The notes under the pieces were generated by a model. The model was not told the DNA's origin. It saw only the letters and a list, made by a program, of their open reading frames with translations, and did not search any database. Of a stretch of 6,924 nt of DNA, positions 1 to 6,924 are shown piece after piece. The position numbers and the translations under genes were made by a program. How positions within the stretch are numbered: position 1 is the first letter of the stretch; each line of letters opens with the position of its first letter. The stretch is from Planctomycetota bacterium (GTDB lineage: Bacteria; Planctomycetota; Planctomycetia; Pirellulales; Lacipirellulaceae): assembly GCA_022615465.1 (NCBI GenBank), contig JAKEGR010000252.1, positions 1 through 6,924 on the forward strand, in the 5' to 3' direction.

Positions 1-337
1 CGCGTTTCGCAATCAGGCGCGAGGCCAATTCCAAGTCGTTGAGCCGCGGCTTAAGCGATTCAAGGGCGCTGGTCGCAACGTCGGCCCCCGCCCTTAACTC
101 GCTGAACGTCGCGTGATAAACGAACTGGCCGACCACGTGCGGACCGATCAAGATCGCCAGAAGTATTGTGAACAGAAGCAGCAATCGGCGCGAGACAAGC
201 AGCGCGGCCCATGGCTTTACAACCTGGTCTGTATCCTGAGCTGGCAACGACTGCATCGCTCCAGGGGCTGATTGTCCGTCATGCGTCGGTGGTTCAGAAA
301 GAAGCCGATTGATCTCGTCCATTGCTCGAAAATCCAT
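1..337 (-). CDS. Membrane-anchored protein N-terminus, probable trypsin-like (HtrA/Deg-style) serine protease, cut by window edge
   Basis: An open frame runs from an ATG at 337 to the window edge with no stop, giving the first 112 residues. An in-frame TGA lies 9 nt upstream of this ATG, so it is the earliest ATG; a second ATG at 322 is possible. The product has a polar cytoplasmic stretch (about 1-45), a basic RR pair (50-51), one transmembrane helix (about 52-73, rich in Leu/Ile/Val), then a charged helical linker ending in ASRLIAKR (105-112). I recall this architecture, with that motif just before a VGPxVV-type first strand, from planctomycete trypsin-like peptidases; the catalytic triad would lie beyond the window and is not seen. 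Single-pass topology would place the protease outside the cytoplasmic membrane. It is divergent from the 906 gene. The membrane anchor is well supported; the protease call is an inference from the linker alone. Confidence 0.6.
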   Translation of the reverse strand, partial: MDFRAMDEINRLLSEPPTHDGQSAPGAMQSLPAQDTDQVVKPWAALLVSRRLLLLFTILLAILIGPHVVGQFVYHATFSELRAGADVATSALESLKPRLNDLELASRLIAKR

Positions 338-905
338 GCTTCGTCACGACTAATGCCTGGCCATCGGTGGTCCGCGAGCCGCCTACTTGTCGGCCGCGCG
401 GCACTGTCATGATTGTAAGCGATCAGAGCAAGAAAGGCGATTAGCTGCCCGTTGAAAAAGGGGACAGGCACGACGCGCGCCCATGCCAGACTGAGGCGAT
501 TTTTCAAGCGTTCCGCGAGCCAGTCCCCTTTTTCAACAGACTGGTGGCGGAGGTGGATCAGAAATCCCAATTCAAACCTTGTTACAACAAACGTGATCGC
601 CATTTGCCGACCGGAAAACGGCCCTGAAAAGCATGAACGCTCTAATCCCTCCAAGCACGCCAATCACTCTAACCGACCTTCGGACAGGGCGATTCAGGTC
701 GCAAATCCCCCCGTCAGCATGGCGTGGCAATGTAGCTTTTCTTATCGAGGCCCACGCAGCGAATTGTCCAGGGCGACCAACGGGGGCCGAAGGGGTCAGA
801 ATCACTCATGGGTTGGGTTCATTGAGAGCGCAGGCCTCATTCGGTTGTTTTCTTGCTGATCATGCGTACAGAAGCCCCGGTTCTTATTCGTGAAATGTCG
901 TTGCG
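338..905. other. Divergent intergenic spacer with no convincing gene
   Basis: This 568-nt gap separates the divergent starts at 337 (minus) and 906 (plus). Frames of 80-150 codons cross it, but they overlap one another, have compositions unlike the neighbouring proteins, and show no motif I recognise, so none is called. It contains one inverted-repeat element (451-537). On the minus strand a TACAAT hexamer (417-412) could be a -10 box for the gene starting at 337, but no matching -35 sequence is visible. Upstream of 906 I see only weak promoter-like hexamers. Confidence 0.7.
451..537. repeat. 87-bp palindromic (MITE-like) element with 15-bp perfect terminal inverted repeats
   Basis: The left end, 451-465 (GTTGAAAAAGGGGAC), is the exact reverse complement of the right end, 523-537. 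Pairing continues inward to 469/519 with one mismatch, so 18 of 19 terminal bases pair. The 49-nt interior has no strong internal hairpin and no gene. No target-site duplication is visible at the flanks. The G4/A5 and C4/T5 ends resemble short palindromic repeats I have seen dispersed in planctomycete genomes, but copy number cannot be judged from one window. It is not a normal intrinsic terminator, because the T run lies inside the stem rather than after it. Confidence 0.75.
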
Positions 906-2066
906 ATGGGAAATCTCCAAAACTTAAGCTACGAAATTTTAGACACGTCGTACGGTGAATCGATGGCGACTGCCGTGCTGGAAAGAGAGATGGAGGCCAC
1001 ATCGACAAACGGCATGGCAGCTTGCCCCTGTTGTGAGCAGTGCGGCGTGCCGCTGAAATCCGGCACCGTTCTGGTCTGTCGGAGTTGCGGCTGGTATGCG
1101 GGGTCGGGCACTTATCTGGAGGTCGACCCAGATTGGGAGATCGAACCCGACCCAACGGATAATACTGAATCGCAGGCTCAGCCTTCGCACGTCAAAGTCT
1201 GGCTGGATTTGATACCTTGGTGGGGTTGGGTGCTCGTCGCCAGCGGGTTGGCAGTCGTGGCGGAAAGTATTATCGCCCGGCTAACCACGCCCTCGGGCCT
1301 GGGCGACTTACGCACGACCTGGTCGCTTACCCAGCTTGTCATCGGCACGATCCTGGTGGCTGGTTGCCACCTCTTCAACTTCGTGGTGCAAGCGGCCGAG
1401 GACACCGACTTAGGCGTGATGGACGTCCTGCTGAAGCCGTTCAATGCCTGGCTCCGGGCATTTGACCGATTGCCGACTCGATTGTGGGTGGTCGACGGCG
1501 CGTTGGTTGGATTGACGGCGGTCATCATGTCCCTCGCCGTGATCGGCGCGATCCCCTACGACCGCCTGTGGGACTGGGGGTTCACGCCGCCACCGAAACA
1601 AGACCTGATGGGTGCCGTCATGGACCGCGCAAAACAGATCGATGAGGGTGGAGCGGATAATCTCGAAGACGCAATTGGCGATTTCGCTGGCCAGGCGGGC
1701 GTTGATGGTGAGACGGCCGAAACAAAGCCGGCCCCTCCACCGAAACGCAATAAGATCGACTGTGTGATCCTCGGTTACCGCGTCGGCAACGATGGGCGGC
1801 TGTCCCAGTTGATTTTGGGCACAGCCCAACTCGGCAGGCTCGTGTACGCTGGCAACGTGGCTCCGGAGTTCGGCGACAAAGAGGCCGGCGATCTGCTGCA
1901 ACTGCTCGCCGCGGCCCGGTCTCATCAGCCGTTTATTCCTATCGGGGCGGATGCAATTTGGGTGAAGCCGGCCTACACTTGCCGCGTCACGTATGTCGAG
2001 CAAGAGCCGACAGGCCGGCTGATTAGCATAAAATGGGATACGCTGCTGGGCACAATCCGACTGTAG
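906..2066 (+). CDS. Zinc-ribbon, three-helix membrane protein with C-terminal ATP-dependent-DNA-ligase-type OB-fold
   Basis: The 386-residue protein has three parts. A zinc ribbon has C43-x2-C46 and C58-x2-C61 (CRSCGWY), with extra Cys at 40 and 42. Three predicted membrane helices lie near 101-123, 139-161 and 193-216. After an acidic, then proline-rich linker (about 228-280), residues 282-386 resemble the OB-fold tail of ATP-dependent DNA ligases (LigD-like): DCVILGY, DGRLSQLILG, GRLVYAG and AIWVKP occur in the expected order. The nucleotidyltransferase domain with the catalytic lysine is absent, and the usual C-terminal RLRxPxF-like motif reads RLISIKW, so ligase activity is very unlikely. 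The biological role is unknown; a membrane-tethered nucleic-acid or protein binding role is only a guess. The start is uncertain: ATGs at 906, 963 and 990 all keep the zinc ribbon, none has a strong ribosome site, and the AT-rich 906-962 stretch makes 963 attractive. aat follows after 56 nt on the same strand. Confidence 0.85.
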   Translation: MGNLQNLSYEILDTSYGESMATAVLEREMEATSTNGMAACPCCEQCGVPLKSGTVLVCRSCGWYAGSGTYLEVDPDWEIEPDPTDNTESQAQPSHVKVWLDLIPWWGWVLVASGLAVVAESIIARLTTPSGLGDLRTTWSLTQLVIGTILVAGCHLFNFVVQAAEDTDLGVMDVLLKPFNAWLRAFDRLPTRLWVVDGALVGLTAVIMSLAVIGAIPYDRLWDWGFTPPPKQDLMGAVMDRAKQIDEGGADNLEDAIGDFAGQAGVDGETAETKPAPPPKRNKIDCVILGYRVGNDGRLSQLILGTAQLGRLVYAGNVAPEFGDKEAGDLLQLLAAARSHQPFIPIGADAIWVKPAYTCRVTYVEQEPTGRLISIKWDTLLGTIRL

Positions 2067-2089
2067 GAAATTAGGATTCATTCCGCTAT

Positions 2090-2117
2090 CGAGCATCATG
2101 TTGTCACGTTATGCTCG
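2090..2117 (+). promoter_or_regulatory. Small hairpin just upstream of the aat start
   Basis: CGAGCAT (2090-2096) and ATGCTCG (2111-2117) are perfect 7-bp reverse complements around a 14-nt loop, ending 5 nt before the aat ATG at 2123. In mRNA the stem would cover the region where a Shine-Dalgarno sequence is expected, and no good purine-rich site is present. No T run follows, so it is not an intrinsic terminator. A 7-bp stem can arise by chance; the regulatory role is speculative. Confidence 0.25.
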
Positions 2118-2122
2118 GTTGA

Positions 2123-2896
2123 ATGGACCTGGATTGGGACCGTTCCTCCGACTTGTTTATTCCTTCGACCGCCCGGCGTGCCAAATTGCCGGCTGGCGTC
2201 GGCCGCTCCCCATCGCGATTCTTTCCGCCGCCCACCGCCACCACGCCCGATGGCATGCTGTGCATTGGCGGCCGGCTGTTTCCCGAATGGCTGCTTGACG
2301 CGTACCGCCACGGGATATTTCCCTGGCCCATGTGGGACATCCGCCCGATGGTTTGGTGGTCGCCCGATCCGCGAGCGATCCTCGAATTCGCTGGGTTTCA
2401 CACCTCTCGCCGACTCGCCCGCACCCTCCGCAGCGGCAAGTTCGAAGCGACGTGCAACCGCGATTTCACTGGCGTGATTCGCGGCTGCGCTACGGCCAAC
2501 GGCCGCATTGGCGAAACCTGGCTCACACCAGAGATGATTGCGGCATACGAAGAGATGCACGTGATTGGCCATGCTCACAGCGTCGAAGTCTGGCACGGGG
2601 GCGAACTGGCCGGCGGCACCTATGGCGTCTCGGTCGGCGGTCTGTTCGCTGCCGAGAGCATGTTTTATCGAGTCCGCGACGCCTCCAAGGTCGCGCTCGC
2701 GCATTTGGTTGCACACTTGCGAGCGAGGCAATTCAGGCTGCTCGACGTTCAACAGTGGACACCCCACACTGGCCGGCTGGGGGCAATAGAAATTACCCGA
2801 AACGAGTATCTACAACGGCTGGCGACAGTGGTCGATCTACCAGTTACGTTTGGCAACGAACTTGAGGGCGATCCACGGCAAGGGCACGGCTCCTGA
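2123..2896 (+). CDS. aat: Leucyl/phenylalanyl-tRNA--protein transferase
   Basis: The cytoplasmic enzyme transfers Leu or Phe from charged tRNA to the N-terminal Arg or Lys of proteins, creating an N-degron recognised by ClpS/ClpAP. The 257-residue product matches the family from end to end: FPPP (34-37), PDGMLCIGG (42-50), YRHGIFPW (61-68), WWSPDPRAIL (78-87), the CNRDF segment (111-115), GHAHSVEVW (149-157), AAESMF (176-181), and LLDVQQWTPH (206-215). E178, D208 and Q210 align with residues assigned to the catalytic centre of the E. coli enzyme (E156, D186, Q188). The normal F-G-E-S-M-F-type motif is slightly altered here (FAAESMF), which is conservative. The ATG at 2123 is preceded directly by an in-frame TGA, so it is the first possible ATG in frame. 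It has no clear Shine-Dalgarno sequence and may be co-transcribed with the membrane protein 56 nt upstream. It converges on the CHAD gene with 39 nt between stops. Confidence 0.96.
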   Translation: MDLDWDRSSDLFIPSTARRAKLPAGVGRSPSRFFPPPTATTPDGMLCIGGRLFPEWLLDAYRHGIFPWPMWDIRPMVWWSPDPRAILEFAGFHTSRRLARTLRSGKFEATCNRDFTGVIRGCATANGRIGETWLTPEMIAAYEEMHVIGHAHSVEVWHGGELAGGTYGVSVGGLFAAESMFYRVRDASKVALAHLVAHLRARQFRLLDVQQWTPHTGRLGAIEITRNEYLQRLATVVDLPVTFGNELEGDPRQGHGS

Positions 2897-2935
2897 CGAG
2901 CCAATTCATTGCAGGCGGCGCAGCTCGGCAACGAC

Positions 2936-3877
2936 TCAGTAGGAGTTATTCCCTGCCGAGTCCGATTTCGCCGACAACCCGCATCGGAGGGATTCGACGC
3001 GTTCAGACGTCCACCATTCGTGAAATGCTTGTATCTGCTCCGCAAGTTGGGCTGTATCTCGCCGGACCAATTGATCGAGTGCAAGTTTGTTGTCCTCGCC
3101 ACTCGTTGCCGCACTCCACTCGCGCAAATGCCGGGCACCTACCACATGGTCATTGATCTTGCCTAGCCGCTCCTGCAGTTCTTCCACAACCGGATAATGC
3201 TCGCTGCGCAGCTCCGGGCCAAAGGCCGGTGCCAGCAGTTCGATGGCATAACGGAGCGCCTTGCCGCGAATTCTTAGTTGGTGTAAGGCCGCCGTGTCGC
3301 CCATGTCGCTGGGAATCGCGGCAAAGAAGCCGATCGCAGTCTCGGCGAGCCGATCCCTTGCCCAACTGCGGAAATCGGACGGCTGCTGCGACTTGTTCGC
3401 TTTGCCGTTTCTCGGGCTGATGCGGTCGAGCAATTGTCGCACATGGCGTATCAGGCGATCCTTATGACGCAAATGCTCGTCAATTATAACGATTGCCGGT
3501 TGAGCGGCAGTGCGGCGCGAAGCAATTTCGTCCAAGAGCTGGCTGCCGCCGTCGGACAGTTCCCTCCGAAACCGCTCGGCCAGGACATCCAGATCGCGGG
3601 CCGCACCGGCGGCGCGCCGAATTTTCTTGAGCCGCTTCTTTACCCAGCGGGATTTCTTAGCCGGCAGCCAGTCGCAATAAAGTCGCAAGGCAGCCACGGC
3701 CCGCCGCGTGCTGACTCGCAACTGGTGGACGTATTCGACGTCTTGCTCGGCCTGGGCGGCCGCGAGCGGCAACCAATGGCTAACGGCCGCCAGCCGCGAC
3801 GAAAGCGACAGCTTTGCCGCCTCCGCCACGCTGCCTTCGGGACGGATCCCTTCGACCCACTTGCTACCCAGGTTCAT
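2936..3877 (-). CDS. CHAD-domain protein (conserved histidine alpha-helical domain; probable polyphosphate binder)
   Basis: CHAD proteins are all-helical bundles with conserved His and basic residues; characterised members bind inorganic polyphosphate. This 313-residue protein shows both halves of the duplicated core: VHQLRVSTRR (50-59) followed by the basic KKRLKKIRR region and ARDLDVLAERF (93-103), then LHQLRIRGKALRY (198-210) and ERLGKINDHVVGARHLREW (236-254). H51 and H199 are the paired signature histidines. There is no signal peptide or membrane helix, and no CYTH triphosphatase domain, so it is a stand-alone CHAD protein. The ATG at 3877 lies 9 nt after the stop of the upstream TIM-barrel gene, with a GGGA purine stretch directly before it, so the two are almost certainly translated from one transcript. 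The linked metabolic role is unknown. No clear terminator is seen in the 39 nt separating it from convergent aat. Confidence 0.92.
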   Translation of the reverse strand: MNLGSKWVEGIRPEGSVAEAAKLSLSSRLAAVSHWLPLAAAQAEQDVEYVHQLRVSTRRAVAALRLYCDWLPAKKSRWVKKRLKKIRRAAGAARDLDVLAERFRRELSDGGSQLLDEIASRRTAAQPAIVIIDEHLRHKDRLIRHVRQLLDRISPRNGKANKSQQPSDFRSWARDRLAETAIGFFAAIPSDMGDTAALHQLRIRGKALRYAIELLAPAFGPELRSEHYPVVEELQERLGKINDHVVGARHLREWSAATSGEDNKLALDQLVRRDTAQLAEQIQAFHEWWTSERVESLRCGLSAKSDSAGNNSY

Positions 3878-3886
3878 TCCCGTTCT

Positions 3887-4798
3887 TTACGCTATAAGCG
3901 GCTGGAGCACGTTGCGGGAAATCCTTAGCGACCGCTTCCGGGCTTCTAGGTCTTCAGAAAAAGCCTCATCCTCGACTTCGACGCACACCGGTCCATTGTA
4001 ACCGGCATCGGTCAATGCACCGATCCATTGGCCCCAGTTCACATCGCCAAAGCCGGGAATCTTGGCCGTGCTCCGCAGCATGGGCGGCTCGAGCGAACCA
4101 ACATCGTTGAGTTTGTGGAAGTCAATCCGCATATCCTTGGCATGGGTGTGGAAAATCCGCGGGCCAAACTCACGGATCGGCGCGATCGGGTCCATAAGTT
4201 GCATCACCAGGTGTGAAGGATCGTAGTTCAGCCCAAAATTGGGCGACTGAATCACTTCAAACATCCGTCGCCAGATTGCCGGGGTTCGGGCCAGATTGAC
4301 GCCGAAAGGCCAAGTGCGGGCAAACAGCATTGGGCAATTTTCGATGCCGATCTTTACGCCCCGTTCTTCGGCATGGCGAATGATGTCCGGCCAGACTTGC
4401 TCATACTTCTTGAAATTCTCTTCCAGCGGCGCATGATGGTCGGCGCCGATAAAGCCATTGACATTGGCAAGTCCAAGAAGCGGCGCGGCATCGATCACCT
4501 TGCGAAAGTGCGCCCGAACCATCTCGGCCTCGCCGGTATCACCACAGAGGGCGTTGGCATAGTAACCCAAGGCGGATATACCGACTCGATACTTTTCGCA
4601 TAACGCCCGAATATCGTCAGCACGGGCCTGAGTAAATCCGTCCACATTGATGTGGCATACGCCGCCATACCGGCGGTCGCGAACGTCCTGCGGCCAACAC
4701 ATCACCTCGACGCACTGATAACCCTCGCTGGCGGCATAGGCCAGCACTTGCTCCAACGGCAAATCGCCCAAAATGGCAGTGACAAATCCGAGTTGCAT
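3887..4798 (-). CDS. Sugar phosphate isomerase/epimerase family protein (xylose-isomerase-like TIM barrel)
   Basis: The 303-residue protein is a full-length xylose-isomerase-like TIM barrel (AP endonuclease family 2 superfamily), the fold of tagatose/psicose 3-epimerases, hydroxypyruvate isomerase and IolE-type enzymes. The metal site can be traced along the strands: E153 in KIGIENCPM, D193 with H196 in NYDPSHL, H219 in HTHAKD and E274 in VCVEVEDE. The N-terminal LGFVTAIL, the CVEVMCW segment, and the late FGDVNWGQWIGAL also fit. The true substrate cannot be read from the sequence; annotation should stop at family level. There is no signal peptide, so it should be cytoplasmic. The ATG at 4798 is preceded by a pyrimidine-rich stretch with no Shine-Dalgarno sequence. 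A TACAAT hexamer at 4846-4841 in the 68-nt gap after trpS might be a -10 box, but no good -35 is seen, so read-through from trpS is equally possible. It is followed at 9 nt by the CHAD gene. Confidence 0.93.
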   Translation of the reverse strand: MQLGFVTAILGDLPLEQVLAYAASEGYQCVEVMCWPQDVRDRRYGGVCHINVDGFTQARADDIRALCEKYRVGISALGYYANALCGDTGEAEMVRAHFRKVIDAAPLLGLANVNGFIGADHHAPLEENFKKYEQVWPDIIRHAEERGVKIGIENCPMLFARTWPFGVNLARTPAIWRRMFEVIQSPNFGLNYDPSHLVMQLMDPIAPIREFGPRIFHTHAKDMRIDFHKLNDVGSLEPPMLRSTAKIPGFGDVNWGQWIGALTDAGYNGPVCVEVEDEAFSEDLEARKRSLRISRNVLQPLIA

Positions 4799-4866
4799 GG
4801 AAGGAAAGGGGGAATGAGGTCAAAGGTCAGGAAACGGTTGATTGTATCCTAGCCGCGGCCCAGCAT

Positions 4867-5835
<969 letters not shown>

Positions 5836-5844
5836 AGCTATTAT

Positions 5845-5848
5845 CCTC
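5845..5848 (-). promoter_or_regulatory. trpS ribosome binding site, contributed by a repeat
   Basis: On the minus strand GAGG (5848-5845, extended to CGAGG) lies 9 nt before the trpS ATG at 5835. It is the only good Shine-Dalgarno match near this start and decides it over the GTG at 5856. It is at the same time the terminal arm of the inverted repeat 5845-5934. Confidence 0.6.
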
Positions 5849-5934
5849 GTTCCCACGTTCTGCGCGGGGACGCAATATGTCGACGCTCCGCGTCGAACAG
5901 GTTCGCAATCGCCGCGGAGCGGCTGGAAACGAGG
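5845..5934. repeat. ~90-bp nested palindromic repeat filling the pyrD-trpS gap
   Basis: The ends CCTCGTTCCCA (5845-5855) and TGGAAACGAGG (5924-5934) are inverted repeats with 10 of 11 bases paired. Inside, GACGC-TCC-GCGTC (5882-5894) is a perfect 5-bp hairpin, GCTCCGCG (5885-5892) also pairs perfectly with CGCGGAGC (5913-5920), and TGCG/CGCA flank another small loop near 5862. The wording (CTCGTTCCCAC, GACGCTCCGCGTC) resembles a palindromic repeat that I recall as widespread in planctomycete and some other bacterial genomes; this is memory, not a search. It starts immediately after the pyrD stop codon (5935-5937) and ends 9 nt before the trpS ATG. No target duplication or coding capacity is seen. 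Confidence 0.75.
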
Positions 5935-6870
5935 TCACATTTTCAACGTTCCCACCACGTCCGCCACACAGATCGCCCCCGTCGCGACCAGCGCCTCCGG
6001 CAACGCGTCGAGCACTTCCATCGAGGCTCTAGGATTGTAAAAGTTAACGGTGCCAAGTTGAACGGCCGACGCGCCGGCAACAAAAAATTCCATCACGTCG
6101 TCAATCGTGGCAATGCCGCCGATGCCGATAATCGGCGTTTCGACAGCCTGGGCCGCCTGGTAAACGGCCCGGAGGGCGATGGGCTTGATGGCAGGGCCGC
6201 TGAGGCCCCCCATTCCGTTGCCCAACAGTGGCCGCCGTCGTCGCCAATCGACGGCCATGCCCAGGCAAGTGTTGATCAGCGAGATAGCATCGGCCCCGCC
6301 CGCCGCAGCGGCCCGGGCGAGTTGCGGAATGCTGGTGACGTTCGGCGTAAGCTTGGCGATGATCGGTGTCAGCGTGGCGGTTCGACAATCGGCCACGAGA
6401 CGTTCGCACATGGCCGCGTCGGTGCCGAAATCGACCCCGCCCGAGACATTTGGGCAAGAGATGTTCAACTCGATTGCGGCGATCCCGGCCTGCCCGGCGA
6501 GGCGCGCCGCCATCCGCACGAATTCTTCTTGGTTCCGTCCGGCAATGCTAACAATGATCGGCACGCCAAGGCCCGCCAGGTACGGCAGATGATGGGCCAC
6601 AAACTCCTCGATGCCGTCGTTATCAAGGCCGATCGAGTTCAGCATTCCGGACGCGGTTTCGATCGTCCGCCAGGGCGCGTTTCCGGCGCGCGGCTCCTGT
6701 GTGATCGTTTTCGGCAAGATGCCTCCCAACCGGCGGATATCAACGAGGCCTTCCATCTCGCGGGCATAACCGAATGTGCCCGAGGCGACCAGCACCGGAT
6801 TCGGCAGTCGCAACCGCCCAAGCTGTACGGAGAGATCGACGGCAGTCGGTGATTGCTGGACGACACGCAT
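5935..6870 (-). CDS. pyrD: Dihydroorotate dehydrogenase, class 1B catalytic subunit
   Basis: This FMN enzyme oxidises dihydroorotate to orotate in de novo pyrimidine synthesis. The 311-residue product has the class 1 signatures: ASGTFG (29-34), KTIT with K54, the GMLNSIGL loop (75-82), ELNISCPNV (134-142) with C139 as the catalytic base, K173 in [17 protein letters not shown] (221-230) and GIGGI (249-253), then LGTVNF near the FMN phosphate. A catalytic cysteine (serine in class 2), and no N-terminal membrane-targeting helix, mark it as class 1, and the overall sequence is PyrDB-like. That type normally works with PyrK, an FAD/iron-sulfur subunit that passes electrons to NAD; pyrK is not in the window and could lie just upstream beyond 6924. 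I start at the ATG at 6870; an in-frame TTG lies directly before it at 6873. No clear ribosome site is visible. trpS follows after 99 nt, of which 90 are a palindromic repeat. Confidence 0.96.
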   Translation of the reverse strand: MRVVQQSPTAVDLSVQLGRLRLPNPVLVASGTFGYAREMEGLVDIRRLGGILPKTITQEPRAGNAPWRTIETASGMLNSIGLDNDGIEEFVAHHLPYLAGLGVPIIVSIAGRNQEEFVRMAARLAGQAGIAAIELNISCPNVSGGVDFGTDAAMCERLVADCRTATLTPIIAKLTPNVTSIPQLARAAAAGGADAISLINTCLGMAVDWRRRRPLLGNGMGGLSGPAIKPIALRAVYQAAQAVETPIIGIGGIATIDDVMEFFVAGASAVQLGTVNFYNPRASMEVLDALPEALVATGAICVADVVGTLKM

Positions 6871-6924
6871 CAAAGCACCACGAAATTCAATGGACAGAGC
6901 AGTGCGAGTCAGCCGGCCGCGGCC

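Noticed and set aside
780..815. AAGGGGTCAGAATCACTCAT stretch resembling pieces of planctomycete repeats
   Set aside because: No inverted partner or second copy is in the window, and the similarity is only a vague recollection.
452..893. Plus-strand frames (135 and 86 codons) in the divergent spacer
   Set aside because: The first begins inside the inverted-repeat element, they overlap each other in different frames, and neither has a recognisable domain or ribosome site.
1410..2767. Two minus-strand frames of 229 and 223 codons opposite the membrane protein and aat
   Set aside because: Both are antisense to well-supported genes and lack any family resemblance; their composition is that expected of the complementary strand.
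2897..2935. Possible bidirectional terminator between convergent aat and the CHAD gene
   Set aside because: Only a 5-bp CGAGC/GCTCG pairing with a 20-nt loop and no T run is present, too weak to call.
4817..4829. Perfect AGGTCA-A-AGGTCA direct repeat
   Set aside because: It matches a eukaryotic nuclear-receptor DR1 site, which has no meaning in a bacterial genome; a 13-nt match of this kind in one spot is most simply chance.
5836..5856. In-frame GTG at 5856 as trpS start
   Set aside because: It lies in the repeat arm and has no ribosome site, while the ATG at 5835 has GAGG at a proper distance and begins at the conserved family N-terminus.
6058..6852. Long plus-strand open frame of 264 codons opposite pyrD
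   Set aside because: It lies entirely antisense to a clear pyrD reading frame, has low-complexity Arg/Gly/Ala/Asp-rich composition and no recognisable motif. It is a GC-driven shadow frame.
6871..6924. Possible 3' end of an upstream minus-strand gene (pyrK expected)
   Set aside because: The frame ending at 6909 gives only an Ala-Ala-Ala-Gly tail before TGA, other frames are equally ambiguous, and no PyrK motif can be seen in about 50 nt.

Overview
The window looks like a GC-rich chromosomal segment from a planctomycete, most likely of the Pirellulales type. This is inferred from the protein styles (a zinc-ribbon membrane protein with a DNA-ligase-like tail, a membrane-anchored trypsin-like protease start, a CHAD protein beside a sugar-isomerase TIM barrel) and from two short palindromic repeats of a kind I associate with planctomycete genomes. 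No tRNA, rRNA, CRISPR array, transposase or phage gene was seen.

Layout. Positions 1-337 (minus) hold the first 112 codons of a membrane-anchored protein, probably a trypsin-like (HtrA/Deg-style) serine protease, cut by the window edge. Positions 338-905 form a gene-poor divergent spacer with an 87-bp element bounded by 15-bp perfect inverted repeats. On the plus strand follow a three-helix membrane protein (906-2066) that joins a zinc ribbon to a DNA-ligase-type OB-fold, and aat (2123-2896), which makes leucyl/phenylalanyl N-terminal degradation signals. On the minus strand, converging on aat, four genes run pyrD (6870-5935), trpS (5835-4867), a sugar phosphate isomerase/epimerase-like TIM barrel (4798-3887) and a CHAD-domain protein (3877-2936). 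Their gaps are 99, 68 and 9 nt, so the last two are almost certainly co-transcribed and all four could be.

Functionally the window is mostly housekeeping: pyrimidine synthesis (pyrD), tryptophan charging (trpS) and N-degron tagging (aat), with less defined genes between. The two most interesting points are (1) the membrane protein, which carries a ligase-like C-terminal OB-fold with no adenylation domain and a degenerated final ligase motif, and (2) a ~90-bp palindromic repeat that fills the whole pyrD-trpS gap, abuts the pyrD stop codon and supplies the apparent ribosome binding site of trpS. No defence system or large new gene cluster is visible.
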